Source: Oscillibacter sp. (GTDB lineage: Bacteria > Bacillota > Clostridia > Oscillospirales > Oscillospiraceae). Taken from it: 53,248 nucleotides of DNA. The stretch covers positions 1 through 53,248 of the forward strand of contig JAAVZX010000070.1 in assembly GCA_022791875.1 (NCBI GenBank), written 5' to 3'. Numbering within the stretch: the stretch's first letter is position 1; each line of letters begins with the position of its first letter. Below, piece after piece: positions 41,964-50,517 of the stretch. The notes under the pieces are model-generated. The model was not told the origin of the DNA. It worked only from the letters and a program-made list of their open reading frames with translations, and searched no databases. Both the position numbers and the translations under genes were made by a program.

Positions 41964-43829
41964 TCAGGGAACGTCTTTATAGCAGAGCTTATAGTAGCTC
42001 CAGCGCCGCCATTTTTGGATCTGCGCGTCCTGATCAGTGGAGAGGGCGGTTACGTCTTCGCCGTCCACAAGGCGGTAATCGCTCTTCTGGACCACCGGGA
42101 TTTCGCGGCGGAGCTCGTTCAGGAACGCAAACCAGGGGCTGGAATCCCCGCGGCCTGTCAGTTCCAGAACCGCCGCGCCGAAGAAGCTGGCGGAGACGGT
42201 GTCCGGGAGGTCCAGCGATTTCACGGCGTTCTCCCAGTCCAGGGCCGCGGCCGCGGCGTCGTTGGCCCAGATTACGTAGGGCGTTTCGTAGGGGGAGAAG
42301 GGATTCTCCCTTTGGCCGTCCTCTCCGGCGGCGTCCAGGCCCAGCTCGGCGTAGGCCAGGCGGTTGTCGCCCAGGTAGGGAAGGTGGTCGCCCCAGAAGA
42401 TGAGGACTACGGGGTCCTTTTGGGCCGCGAAATAGCGGTGGAGACGGCCCAGCATGGCGTCGGCGTCGCGGGCACCCTCGATGTAGACCTCCAGGAGGGT
42501 CCGCACTTCCTCCGACAGGGGGACGGAGACTTTCAGCGGGGGATAGTCGTAGTCCGCGCCGTATTTGTCGGCGGTGTAGGACATGTGGTTCTGGATGGTG
42601 GTGGTGAAGTGGAAGAGGGGGGCGTTGGACGCGGCATAGGCGTCCTCGATCTGCGCGGCCAGGGAGTCGTCCGTGACCCAACGGCCCTTGTACTCCAGGT
42701 TTTCCAGCTCATCCACAAAGCGGGTTTCCTCCGCGCCCAGCCAGTGGTACACGTTTTCACGGTTGTAGAACCAGTCGTCGCCGGGATGGAGGAAAGCGGT
42801 GTCGTATCCGTCCGCCGCGAAGACGCGGAACAGGCTGTCCAGGTTCCGGTTCACCACCCGGAAGGAGGACGTGGTGGACGCGGAGAGGGCGTTGGTCTGC
42901 ATCCCGGTAAGCACGTCGAACTCCGTGTTGGCCGTGCCGCCCGCGAAACCGGGAACGACGATGCTGCCGGAGAGGGCGTGGGGGTCCTGCCGGAGGGCGT
43001 GGAGGTTCGGGAGGGGATCGTCTGCCGCGCCATAGGTGAAGACCGGAGCGTCCGTGAGGTCGGAAAACGCCTCGTTCATGACCATGATGACGCTGACCTC
43101 CGCGCCCTGGCCGGAGACGTCCCCCGTCTCCCAGGCGGCAGCTTCGGACTTGCTGAAACCGTCGGGGCGGTCGACGGGGTAGGTGGTGAACTGGTGGCAG
43201 AAGCAGTAGGGGAAGCCCAGCTCGTTGAAGACGGAGGGGATGTAATAGGGGTTGGTGGTGCGGAAGGAGTTGTAGAGATCGTTGGAGGCGTAGACGGTGA
43301 GAATCAGGCCCGCCAGAACGGCAATGCTCCCCAGCGTCCCTAAGACGCGGACCGCCCACTCCTGCATCCCTAAGCGCAGGGGGGCGCAGTTCGCATACAG
43401 GCCCGCCAGAATCAGCAGGGCCGTGATCACAAGGACTGCCGCGATAGCGGCCACAGGGTAGCGGATGTCGTAGCTCCTGACCGCGCTGCCCGCTTCCTTC
43501 AGCAGCGCGAAATCCCGCGGGAAAACAGGCTCGTCCCGGACCTCGATCTTGACGCGGTTCGCCACGGAGAGTCCGCAGACGATGAGGTTCACCGCCGCAG
43601 CGCTGAAAAAGACGTTTCGCAGCAGAAAGGTCCCGGCCAGGACCAGGAGGCCCACGGGCAGGGCATTCAGAACGATGAGCAGCGGCTGGCGGAGGAAGCC
43701 TGAGAGGACCGTGCGGAGGGCGTTGGGCTGGCACCAGAGGGCCAGGAGGGTGATGCCTCCGGAGAGCAGCACGGCGCAGGCCAGTGTGAGGGGCCAGGAG
43801 AGGCTTGTTTTTGGAAGGCGTTTGTTCAA
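41964..43829 (-). CDS. LTA synthase-family membrane sulfatase-fold protein
   Basis: A 621-residue protein with five N-terminal membrane segments (to about residue 195) and an extracellular sulfatase-fold domain. Metal/nucleophile motifs: VIMVMNEAFSD, GGTANTEFDVLTG (the T of NTEF is the expected threonine nucleophile), IQNHMSYT and FWGDHLPYLG. LtaS-like enzymes polymerise glycerol-phosphate from phosphatidylglycerol; in Clostridia this family includes other phosphoglycerol transferases, so the product is not certain. The best start is TTG at 43829 (no ATG within the first 100 codons), with AAAGGAAC upstream. First of a two-gene unit with the patatin. Confidence 0.9.
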   Translation of the reverse strand: MNKRLPKTSLSWPLTLACAVLLSGGITLLALWCQPNALRTVLSGFLRQPLLIVLNALPVGLLVLAGTFLLRNVFFSAAAVNLIVCGLSVANRVKIEVRDEPVFPRDFALLKEAGSAVRSYDIRYPVAAIAAVLVITALLILAGLYANCAPLRLGMQEWAVRVLGTLGSIAVLAGLILTVYASNDLYNSFRTTNPYYIPSVFNELGFPYCFCHQFTTYPVDRPDGFSKSEAAAWETGDVSGQGAEVSVIMVMNEAFSDLTDAPVFTYGAADDPLPNLHALRQDPHALSGSIVVPGFAGGTANTEFDVLTGMQTNALSASTTSSFRVVNRNLDSLFRVFAADGYDTAFLHPGDDWFYNRENVYHWLGAEETRFVDELENLEYKGRWVTDDSLAAQIEDAYAASNAPLFHFTTTIQNHMSYTADKYGADYDYPPLKVSVPLSEEVRTLLEVYIEGARDADAMLGRLHRYFAAQKDPVVLIFWGDHLPYLGDNRLAYAELGLDAAGEDGQRENPFSPYETPYVIWANDAAAAALDWENAVKSLDLPDTVSASFFGAAVLELTGRGDSSPWFAFLNELRREIPVVQKSDYRLVDGEDVTALSTDQDAQIQKWRRWSYYKLCYKDVP

Positions 43830-43861
43830 GATGGAAGTTCCTTTCTTTGCAGATAGTTCCT

Positions 43862-43890
43862 ATTATAGACCTTTCCTTTTGAAAATGCAA
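43862..43890 (-). promoter_or_regulatory. SigA promoter of the LTA-synthase-like gene
   Basis: TTGCAT (43890-43885), 17 bp, TATAAT (43867-43862), 32 bp before the TTG start. Confidence 0.75.
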
Positions 43891-43942
43891 GACGGGTTTT
43901 TTGACGGAAAAGGGCGTCACCGCTGGGTGGGGGCGCTGTTTT

Positions 43943-43984
43943 TATCTGGAAATCAGATAAAGCAAAATATCTGATTTCCAGATA
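43943..43984. promoter_or_regulatory. tandem operator for the XRE regulator pair
   Basis: Two sites, TATCTG-gaaat-CAGATA (43943-43959) and TATCTG-atttc-CAGATA (43968-43984), are each palindromic and together form a perfect 17-bp inverted repeat around an 8-bp spacer. Centre-to-centre distance is 25 bp. They end 25 bases before the regulator start codon and overlap any promoter there, so autorepression by one of the two XRE proteins is likely. Confidence 0.75.
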
Positions 43985-44009
43985 CATATACTCATGCTAG
44001 GTGATAAGC

Positions 44010-44255
44010 ATGAGAACGGAGATCCTGAAATACGGGCGCATCCGGGACCTGCGCATAGACCGGGGCCTGACCCAGACGCAGGTCGCTGCAATCCTGCACG
44101 TGAGCCAGAATACCTATTCGCAGTATGAGATCGGGACGACCCGCTATCCCCTGGACGCGGTGGTGGAGCTGGCTAAATTCTACGATGTGAGCATCGACTA
44201 TCTTGTGGGTCTGACGGACGAGCCGAAGCCGTATCCCAGGAGGCGTGGGCGCTGA
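44010..44255 (+). CDS. small XRE-family regulator (81 aa)
   Basis: An 81-residue helix-turn-helix protein, HTH at about residues 8-62 (LRIDRGLTQTQVAAILHVSQNTYSQYEIG), with KFYDVSIDYLVGLTDEP after it as is usual for Cro/C1-type proteins. No extra domain. ATG 44010, two bases ahead of the next gene's ATG after its stop. The tandem TATCTG operators upstream are probably its own. Confidence 0.9.
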   Translation: MRTEILKYGRIRDLRIDRGLTQTQVAAILHVSQNTYSQYEIGTTRYPLDAVVELAKFYDVSIDYLVGLTDEPKPYPRRRGR

Positions 44256-44256
44256 C

Positions 44257-44496
44257 ATGGAAGAGCAGAAGATTAAGCAGGACATCTGCATCGGCGCGAA
44301 TATCCGCAGAATCCGCATTGCGCAGGGCATGAAGCAAACGGAGCTGGTGGGCCGTTTACAATTGGAAGGAATTGCAATGACGCGGGAAAGCCTGGTCAAG
44401 ATCGAAGGAGGCCGCCAGCATATTCAGGCAACACAGCTGAGGGGCATCCGGGACGCGCTGAAAACCAGCTATGACGAGCTGTTGAAAGAGGATTGA
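44257..44496 (+). CDS. second small XRE-family regulator (79 aa)
   Basis: A 79-residue HTH protein (IGANIRRIRIAQGMKQTELVGRLQL...MTRESLVKIEGGRQHI). Starts two bases after the stop of the first regulator; AGGAGG lies 13 bases ahead of the ATG (a GTG at 44245 is too close to it). Such pairs occur in mobile elements and toxin-antitoxin-like controls, but no integrase, toxin or phage gene is near here. Confidence 0.82.
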   Translation: MEEQKIKQDICIGANIRRIRIAQGMKQTELVGRLQLEGIAMTRESLVKIEGGRQHIQATQLRGIRDALKTSYDELLKED

Positions 44497-44528
44497 GCTC
44501 CCCCCGGAGACTGGCGGTCGCGGAGGAC

Positions 44529-44555
44529 GGGCCGCCGAGGGCGGCGGCCCCTACG
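44529..44555 (+). repeat. C-family palindrome, copy C4
   Basis: GGGCCGCC / GGCGGCCC followed by CCTACG. It faces copy C5, 40 bases on. Confidence 0.75.
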
Positions 44556-44589
44556 ATCCGTTCTGCGGTATATTTCCGGTAGATGCAGG

Positions 44590-44616
44590 CGTAGGGGCCG
44601 CCCCCCTGGGCGGCCC
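44590..44616 (-). repeat. C-family palindrome, copy C5
   Basis: CGTAGG then GGGCCGCCC / GGGCGGCCC. Inverted relative to C4; the outer arms of C4 and C5 are also complementary, so the two can fold into one long hairpin. Confidence 0.75.
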
Positions 44617-44653
44617 GTCCCCAGGCCAGATTGGCAGTAACAGGAGACAATTT

Positions 44654-45313
44654 ATGAACCTTCTTGAAAACTTGATAAACCTAATTTTCCCACCCAAATG
44701 CCCCCTCTGCCAAAAGATCCAGGACGCCCCCGGAATCTGCGCCCCCTGCCGCGCCTCCGCCCCCTGGGTGGACCCCGATACCCCGCCCCGCCTCCTGTCA
44801 CAGAACCGCTTCCCCTGCACCGCGCCCCTGTACTACCGCGGCCCCGTCCGCGACAGCCTCCTGCGCCTCAAGTTCCACGGCTGCGCCTCCGCCGCCGGAC
44901 CCCTGGGCGACGAGCTGGGCCGGTGCGTGGAGGAAGCCGGGTACTCCTTCGACCTGGTCACATGGACCCCCGTAAGCCGCAGGCGCCTCCGCAGACGCGG
45001 CTACGACCAGGCCCGCCTCATAGCCGAGAGCGCCTGCCGCCGCTGGAACGCGAAGCCCGTCAGACTGCTCCAAAAGGTCCGCCACAACGCCGCCCAGTCC
45101 GGCCTGGACTCCGCCGCCCGGCGGGCCGAAAACGTAAAGGACGTGTACCGCCCCGCCGGAGACTGCGCCGGAAAACGCATCCTCCTGATCGACGACATCT
45201 GCACCACCGGCTCCACCCTCTCCGCCTGCGCCGGGACCCTCCTGGAGGCCGGAGCGGCGGAAATCCTTTGCGCCGTCGTTGCTTTGACGGACTTTGGTGG
45301 GGAAAATGGGTGA
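44654..45313 (+). CDS. comFC: ComFC/GntX-type phosphoribosyltransferase-fold protein
   Basis: A 219-residue protein with an N-terminal four-cysteine zinc ribbon (CPLC...CAPC, residues about 16-32), a RRRGYDQARLIAES segment and a C-terminal PRPP-loop ILLIDDICTTGST near residue 175. This is the layout of ComFC, needed for natural transformation and associated with DNA uptake and repair in Firmicutes and others. Ribosome site AGGAGA. ComFA is not adjacent. Next gene is mreB, which has its own promoter. Confidence 0.92.
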   Translation: MNLLENLINLIFPPKCPLCQKIQDAPGICAPCRASAPWVDPDTPPRLLSQNRFPCTAPLYYRGPVRDSLLRLKFHGCASAAGPLGDELGRCVEEAGYSFDLVTWTPVSRRRLRRRGYDQARLIAESACRRWNAKPVRLLQKVRHNAAQSGLDSAARRAENVKDVYRPAGDCAGKRILLIDDICTTGSTLSACAGTLLEAGAAEILCAVVALTDFGGENG

Positions 45314-45333
45314 GAATATGGGAAAGAATATGG

Positions 45334-45362
45334 TTGCATTCTGAAAAGACTGCCAGTATAAT
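45334..45362 (+). promoter_or_regulatory. SigA promoter of mreB
   Basis: TTGCAT (45334-45339), 17 bp, TATAAT (45357-45362). Confidence 0.8.
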
Positions 45363-45440
45363 ATACTTGATATGCCTGTAATTGCGGCCAGCCAGCCGTT
45401 CGACACTTTTTTGTACAAATGATTTGTGGAGGAATCGCCT

Positions 45441-46460
45441 ATGTCTAAAGATATCGGTATCGACCTTGGTACCGCTTCCGTATTGGTCTTCGTGAAGGGC
45501 AAGGGAATCGTTCTGAACGAACCCTCCGTCGTGGCCCTGGATAAGAACACGGGAAAGCTCCTGAAAGTGGGCGCGGAGGCCCAGGCCATGCTGGGCCGCA
45601 CCCCCGGCAACATCATCGCCATCCGCCCCCTCCGGGAGGGCGTCATCTCCGACTACGACATGACCGAACGGATGCTTCGGGAGTTCATTCATAAGGTGAC
45701 CAGCGTCTCCCTCTTCAAGCCCCGCGTGATCATCTGCATCCCCTCCGGCATCACCGAGGTCGAGGAGCGCGCCGTCATCGACGCGGGCATCCAGGCAGGC
45801 GCACGGAAGGTGTACCTGATTGAGGAGCCCGTAGCCGCCGCCATCGGCGCCGGCATCGACATCGCCAAGCCCGACGGCCACATGGTGGTGGACATCGGCG
45901 GCGGCACCGCGGACATTGCCGTCATTTCCCTGGGCGGCGTGGTGGAGTCCGCGTCCATCAAGATCGCAGGCGACCAGCTCAACGAAGCCGTCGTAAAATA
46001 CATGCGCCGCAAGCACAACTTATTGGTTGGCGAGCGCACCGCCGAGGAAATGAAGAAGCAAATCGGCTGCGTCTTCCCGAAGGAAGAGGAAGCCACCATG
46101 GACGTAAAAGGCCGTTGCCTCTTGACCGGCCTCCCGAAGGTGGTAACGGTCAGCTCCACGGAAATGATGGACGCCTTCGAGGAACCCGTAGAGCGCATCA
46201 TGGAAGCCATCCACTCCGTCCTGGAGCGCACCCCCCCTGAACTGGTAGCCGACGTTTCCACCAACGGCATCGTCATGACCGGCGGCGGAAGCCTGGTAGA
46301 CGGCTTCGACAAACTCGTCACCGCCCGCACCGGCATCTACACCGTAATCGCCGAAGACGCCATCTCCTGCGTAGCCCTCGGCACCGGAAAAAGCCTCGAA
46401 ACTCTCAGCAACATGCAGGACGGCACCGTCAACCTCAGCCGTCGGCGGCAAATGAACTGA
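45441..46460 (+). CDS. mreB: rod-shape protein MreB/Mbl
   Basis: A 339-residue actin-like protein with phosphate-1 KDIGIDLGTASVLVFVKG, phosphate-2 VDIGGGTADIAVISLGG and adenosine motif MTGGGSLVDG. It organises peripheral peptidoglycan synthesis under the membrane. ATG 45441 with GGAGG. No mreC or mreD follows (a B-family repeat does), so this may be the Mbl/MreBH-type paralogue of a second mreBCD locus elsewhere. Confidence 0.93.
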   Translation: MSKDIGIDLGTASVLVFVKGKGIVLNEPSVVALDKNTGKLLKVGAEAQAMLGRTPGNIIAIRPLREGVISDYDMTERMLREFIHKVTSVSLFKPRVIICIPSGITEVEERAVIDAGIQAGARKVYLIEEPVAAAIGAGIDIAKPDGHMVVDIGGGTADIAVISLGGVVESASIKIAGDQLNEAVVKYMRRKHNLLVGERTAEEMKKQIGCVFPKEEEATMDVKGRCLLTGLPKVVTVSSTEMMDAFEEPVERIMEAIHSVLERTPPELVADVSTNGIVMTGGGSLVDGFDKLVTARTGIYTVIAEDAISCVALGTGKSLETLSNMQDGTVNLSRRRQMN

Positions 46461-46473
46461 GAGTGCCTACCTA

Positions 46474-46621
46474 CGGGGGGCCTCCGGCGGCTTACTTTTC
46501 TTGAAAGAAAAGTAAGCAAAAGAACTTTAATACCGCTCTATACCCCGGCAGTCACGAAAGCCCGTCACACGGTAACGAAGCGTAAGCGAGTGGGACCTTC
46601 CATTGACATGGAAGGCCCCAC
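46474..46621 (-). repeat. B-family composite repeat, copy B6
   Basis: Reverse orientation: GGGGGGCCTCCGGCGG core, AT hairpin at 46491-46516 (CTTACTTTTCTT / AAGAAAAGTAAG), AAGAACTTTAATACCGCTC, mini-stem, linker, and hairpin 1 at 46590-46621 (GTGGGACCTTCCAT / ATGGAAGGCCCCAC, one A-C mismatch). It follows mreB. Confidence 0.9.
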
Positions 46622-46650
46622 ATTTTTATATAACTTTTTGCAAACCATTC

Positions 46651-46677
46651 CGTAGGGGACGCCGCCCTCGGCGTCCC
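46651..46677 (-). repeat. C-family palindrome, copy C6
   Basis: CGTAGG then GGGACGCC / GGCGTCCC; downstream of B6 and close to the end of the S41-like gene. Confidence 0.75.
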
Positions 46678-46710
46678 GTCCCCCGCGACCTCCGCACCCA
46701 CAGGGATGCA

Positions 46711-48447
46711 CTACCTGCTGACCTGCACCCCAAGGGATTCAGCCATACCCTCTCCCTGTTCCCGCGTCGGAGGCTGGCTGTAATCCACGGAGGCGGGAAG
46801 AAGCCCCAAATCCCACGCCAACGTGGCAGAAGACTGCATCCATCCTCCCGCCAACGCTGCTGGAACAGGCCCACGGCGGTTCGTTGCAGGGTCAGGCTCC
46901 GGAAGGTTCAAGGCCGCAGCGGCGCGGGCCAGGAAGACAGCAGCCTCCTTCCATGTAACAGGACGTGCCGCGTTAAAGTTACCCTCAGTATCCCCCAACG
47001 CGATTCCCGTCGCTTTTGCCCAGCCCAAAGCGGGGGTGTACCACTCTATACCGCCCAAGCAATCCTGGAAAGGCAGCTCCATAAGCGCCGCCTCCGGCTC
47101 ACCCGCGGCCTCATAAAGCAGCCCAATAAACCGCCCGCGAGTCAGCGGCGCATCCGGGTACGCCTTCGCCTCCAATCGTTCCGGATGCCCCATCAGCCAA
47201 TCCACCAGCGTATCCTTCCCCGCCAGCGTATCCTCCAGCGTCTGCGCGACCTCCACATCCGGCTCCAGCGCCTCCACGCCCCGGCCCGCCCCTGCGTCCA
47301 AGAGCGTGCTCAAGTCGATATATTTACTGGAAAGCTGACCCGGAACCTTCGAGTTTGGCAGTGCAAACGTCTTCACCGCCCCGAAGTGGCACACACTTCC
47401 CCCAGCGGCCTCCCCCGCCAGCACGCCGCCCATCTCCTGAATCTCCACAGCGTTGATGAGCGCCGAAGAAAACGTCCGCTCACCGATCAGCCCCACCAGC
47501 TCCACGTCGTCCCCCTGGACGAGCTGCCGCGTCCGGATCAGGCTGAACAGCGGCCAGATCACGCCGTCGGAACCGCCCCCATTATTCCGCAGATCCAGCA
47601 GGATACGGTCATAGCTGCCCTTCTCCAAATCCTCCGCCACCTGTGCGGCAAAGTCCTCCATAGGCAGGTCTTCCTCCTCCGCGCAGGCGTTGTACTGGAT
47701 ATAATAGGTACTCTCCGACAGAGGCTTCGCGGCATAATAAGCGTCCGCCTGAGCGGTTTCCGGCGTCCCGGTAATCAGATCGGCAATACGCACGGCCTCC
47801 AGCTCATTTGCCGCCGCCTGATCCACCGGCTCCAAAGACAGCGTCTTTCCGTCTTTCATCTCCACCGTCAGCGGCGCGCCCGGCTCCACCAGTCCCAGAT
47901 ATTCATAAATATCCGCCACATTACTGGCCTGCCTAAAATTCCGCCGGAGGTGGACCCGGTTATCGGACCCGAAGATCTGCCCGAACGCCGTAACGACATC
48001 CTCCACAGGCCGTCCCGCCAAAGCCGTCACCTCCTGGCACAGCAGCGCCCGATCCTCCGGCGCGGCGGTGGAGAGATACCATGCCGTCCCCCGCCGCACC
48101 AGGCTGAACGGGTAGATCCGAAGGTCAGCGGCGTTCCCGATAGACAGCATCGTATGAGAATCCCCCACCAAAGCCGTCAGCCGCATCAGGTCCAGCAGGA
48201 AATCGGTCTTGCTTTCCGTCTCCAGCCGGGCTTCGATTTCCGCTTTCAGCGCCAGGAATTCCGCCTCCGGCGTATTAGCGAACAGATCCGGATGCCTCGC
48301 CAGAACCTGGCCATAGAGAAAATCCAAATCCTCCTGCCGCCCCGCGGCCTCGGACTTCCCGTCCGCCGCGAACACAGGCAGAACCAACAGTGCCGCCAGG
48401 CACAACGCCGCCCCACGGCGGACCAAACTGCGCAGTATGTTCATCAT
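46711..48447 (-). CDS. S41-like secreted protease with SLH-like C-terminus
   Basis: A 578-residue exported protein. Signal peptide near residues 8-26 (RGAALCLAALLVLPVFA). The tail-specific-protease-like core has LLDLRNNGGGSDGVIWPLFSL and the candidate serine in RTFSSALINAVEIQEMGG; no PDZ motif is obvious, so it is an atypical S41 member. The C-terminal 150 residues contain two or three SLH-like segments (LTRGRFIGLLYEAAG; YTPALGWAKATGIALGDTEGNF). It is preceded by a promoter at 48477. Likely wall-bound, cleaving surface or secreted proteins. ATG 48447 with GGGAGG; 48444 is equally possible. Confidence 0.75.
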   Translation of the reverse strand: MMNILRSLVRRGAALCLAALLVLPVFAADGKSEAAGRQEDLDFLYGQVLARHPDLFANTPEAEFLALKAEIEARLETESKTDFLLDLMRLTALVGDSHTMLSIGNAADLRIYPFSLVRRGTAWYLSTAAPEDRALLCQEVTALAGRPVEDVVTAFGQIFGSDNRVHLRRNFRQASNVADIYEYLGLVEPGAPLTVEMKDGKTLSLEPVDQAAANELEAVRIADLITGTPETAQADAYYAAKPLSESTYYIQYNACAEEEDLPMEDFAAQVAEDLEKGSYDRILLDLRNNGGGSDGVIWPLFSLIRTRQLVQGDDVELVGLIGERTFSSALINAVEIQEMGGVLAGEAAGGSVCHFGAVKTFALPNSKVPGQLSSKYIDLSTLLDAGAGRGVEALEPDVEVAQTLEDTLAGKDTLVDWLMGHPERLEAKAYPDAPLTRGRFIGLLYEAAGEPEAALMELPFQDCLGGIEWYTPALGWAKATGIALGDTEGNFNAARPVTWKEAAVFLARAAAALNLPEPDPATNRRGPVPAALAGGWMQSSATLAWDLGLLPASVDYSQPPTREQGEGMAESLGVQVSR

Positions 48448-48476
48448 ACTACCTCCCATTTTACCAGATACATAAT

Positions 48477-48505
48477 ACAATAATACAGACTGGCCAAAAA
48501 GTCAA
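48477..48505 (-). promoter_or_regulatory. promoter of the S41-like gene
   Basis: TTGACT (48505-48500), 17 bp, TATTGT (48482-48477), 30 bp before the start. Confidence 0.5.
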
Positions 48506-48560
48506 GCCCCACGCCCAACATTACGGCACAGGACTTGACATTTCTTCAAATTACGGAAAA

Positions 48561-50393
48561 TCAAAATTCCCAAGGCGGCTTCCGATCCGGGTAAGTAAAC
48601 GGCTCCACCCGTTCCCGCCTGCGTCCCCGGCGCAGCAGCGCCGCAGACCCCGCCGCACCGGCCACGAAAACCGGTATCACAAGCAGAACCAGCACCGCCG
48701 CCCCCGCGTCAGGCGTTCCCTTCACGAACCAGCCCCATTCGCCCCGCGGCTCTGGGACCTCCCGCCCTTCCAGGTACGCCTCCAGCCGCGCCCCGATATC
48801 CTCCACGCCGCCCCGCCGGAAGATATTGGTCAGTCCCGCCTGGTACACGGCTTCCCGGTACGGCTTGCTCATAGACAGCGCCGTCAGATCCATGTAGGTG
48901 TCGATGGCCTCCTCCCGCCCGCTCTGGGCCCGCAGCCACAGGTCCAGGGACGACAGCGCCGACGTGGCGTAGCTGATGTAGTACATCGGCGACTGGAACG
49001 TATGGGAGATCTGAACCCAGCTCCCGTCCGTCTCCTGATCCTCCGGATAGTAGTACCCATATTCCTCCGACAGCTCCTTGAACAGCCGGTTGATCTCCTC
49101 CAGCTCCATCTCCGGATTCTCATAGACCTCCGCCTGGAACTCGTCGTAAAGGCACCCGTCCACCACGGAGGAAATGAGGTTGTAGAGAATCACCCGCCTA
49201 TAGGTGTCCCCCAGATCCCCGAAGACCTCGTCCGCGTAATCGGTGAACAGCAGCTCCAGCGTCTGGGAGTGGATCTCCCCGACGTCGATGTTGAAATCCT
49301 CCCAAAGCGGGTGGGTATCGCTGTGGAACGTCTCGTTGAAGTGCCCGAACTCGTGGACAGCGTCGCTGTAGTCCTGGTAATCCCCGTAGGGGCTGTTAAA
49401 CAAAAAGGCCGTCCCATAGGCCGGAAGGGCCACGGTATACCCCGTCGGCAGCTTTTCCCCGCTGTACTCGATATCGTAAAGGTGGTACTCCCGCAAATAC
49501 TGATACGCCTCCAGAAGCGCCGGGTGGACGCTTTCCAGGAAGGGCCCCAGCGCGTCCAGGATTTCCTCACCGCTGGCCCGCCCACGCAGCTCCAGGGCCC
49601 GCAGGTTCCGGCTGCTCACGCCCTCCGCCACCGCGTCCAGCAGCGGCACGAAGCGTTCCTTCACCGCCTCCCGCACCGTCCGGATATCGTCAAGGGTATA
49701 GTCGCGGCTGTAGGAGTTCCAATAGGCGTAGTCGCCGTAGTGGCCGTACCCCGCCTCTTCGGCGATCCGGGTCCGCACCTCCACCAGCTCCCGGTAGATC
49801 TCCCCGGCCTCCCGTTCCGTCTCCGACAGGTCCAGCAGGCTTTCCGGTTCAGACTCCGCCCCGGCCATGACCTGATCATAGGCCTGCTCCAGCCGGTCCT
49901 CTTCCATATAAAGCTCCGGCATCGCGTCCGTCAGCCCGCCATACCGCCCCAAAGCCTCCGCGTTTTCCCGCCCGATGTTCAGCACGTTTTCATAGGGCGT
50001 ATGGCACAGCAGTGCCAGCGCCTTGTAGCAGCGGTCAAACAGCCGCGTCTCCTGCTCAGACACAACGCGCTGCGCCTCCGCCGCCTCCGCGTACCCGCCG
50101 GAAGCATCATACCAGATCCCGATCAGCGCCGCCTGCGTCTCCAGGACATTTATCTCCGCCTCGATCTGGTGATAGATGTCGTCGACACGCCTCCAGCGCG
50201 CGTCGTCCATGCGCTCCAGATCCAGCCCTTCCAGCTCGTCCAGAACCGCGCACAGCGCCGTCTCGTCATAGCCTGCACACTCCATATCCGCATAGTCCAC
50301 ACCCTCGTGAACCTTATCCGGGTAGCTCCAGGCCCCCGCGGTGCCTGCCAGCACGATTGCCGCGGCTATTGCGCAGATCAGACGCTTCAGCAT
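48561..50393 (-). CDS. membrane-anchored M3-like metallopeptidase
   Basis: A 610-residue peptidase with an N-terminal signal (LKRLICAIAAAIVLAGTAGAWS), a long alpha-helical chain and the zinc site HEFGHFNE near residue 355, followed by DVGEIHSQTLELLFTDY (the third ligand, Glu, 25-30 residues on) as in the M3/oligoendopeptidase F group. It ends with a membrane segment (AAVLVLLVIPVFVAGAAGSAALL) and an Arg-rich inside tail, so the enzyme faces outward. ATG 50393 with GGAGG. M3 enzymes are normally cytoplasmic, so an anchored exported form is unusual. Confidence 0.82.
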   Translation of the reverse strand: MLKRLICAIAAAIVLAGTAGAWSYPDKVHEGVDYADMECAGYDETALCAVLDELEGLDLERMDDARWRRVDDIYHQIEAEINVLETQAALIGIWYDASGGYAEAAEAQRVVSEQETRLFDRCYKALALLCHTPYENVLNIGRENAEALGRYGGLTDAMPELYMEEDRLEQAYDQVMAGAESEPESLLDLSETEREAGEIYRELVEVRTRIAEEAGYGHYGDYAYWNSYSRDYTLDDIRTVREAVKERFVPLLDAVAEGVSSRNLRALELRGRASGEEILDALGPFLESVHPALLEAYQYLREYHLYDIEYSGEKLPTGYTVALPAYGTAFLFNSPYGDYQDYSDAVHEFGHFNETFHSDTHPLWEDFNIDVGEIHSQTLELLFTDYADEVFGDLGDTYRRVILYNLISSVVDGCLYDEFQAEVYENPEMELEEINRLFKELSEEYGYYYPEDQETDGSWVQISHTFQSPMYYISYATSALSSLDLWLRAQSGREEAIDTYMDLTALSMSKPYREAVYQAGLTNIFRRGGVEDIGARLEAYLEGREVPEPRGEWGWFVKGTPDAGAAVLVLLVIPVFVAGAAGSAALLRRGRRRERVEPFTYPDRKPPWEF

Positions 50394-50409
50394 TTTGCAA
50401 ACCCTCCTT

Positions 50410-50511
50410 CCGCCTCCGGCGTCCAAAGGGGCTTTGCCCCTCTGGACGCCCCACCAGGGGCCGGACGCCCGGCTGGCAAGGCAAGCGCCTCCCTGGACCC
50501 TGGCAGATCAG
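50410..50511 (+). repeat. A-family modular repeat, copy A5
   Basis: CGCCTCCGGCG core, palindrome AGGGGC/GCCCCT, then a diverged middle (GGCCGGACGCCCGGCTGGC) and the usual end CCTCCCTGGACCC / GGCAGATCAG. It ends six bases before the stop of the 180-residue gene. Confidence 0.8.
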
Positions 50512-50517
50512 TCCGTT

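Noticed and set aside
44010..44496. XRE pair as remnant of a prophage or toxin-antitoxin module
   Set aside because: No integrase, att-like repeat, toxin-like gene or change of composition nearby; housekeeping genes flank directly.
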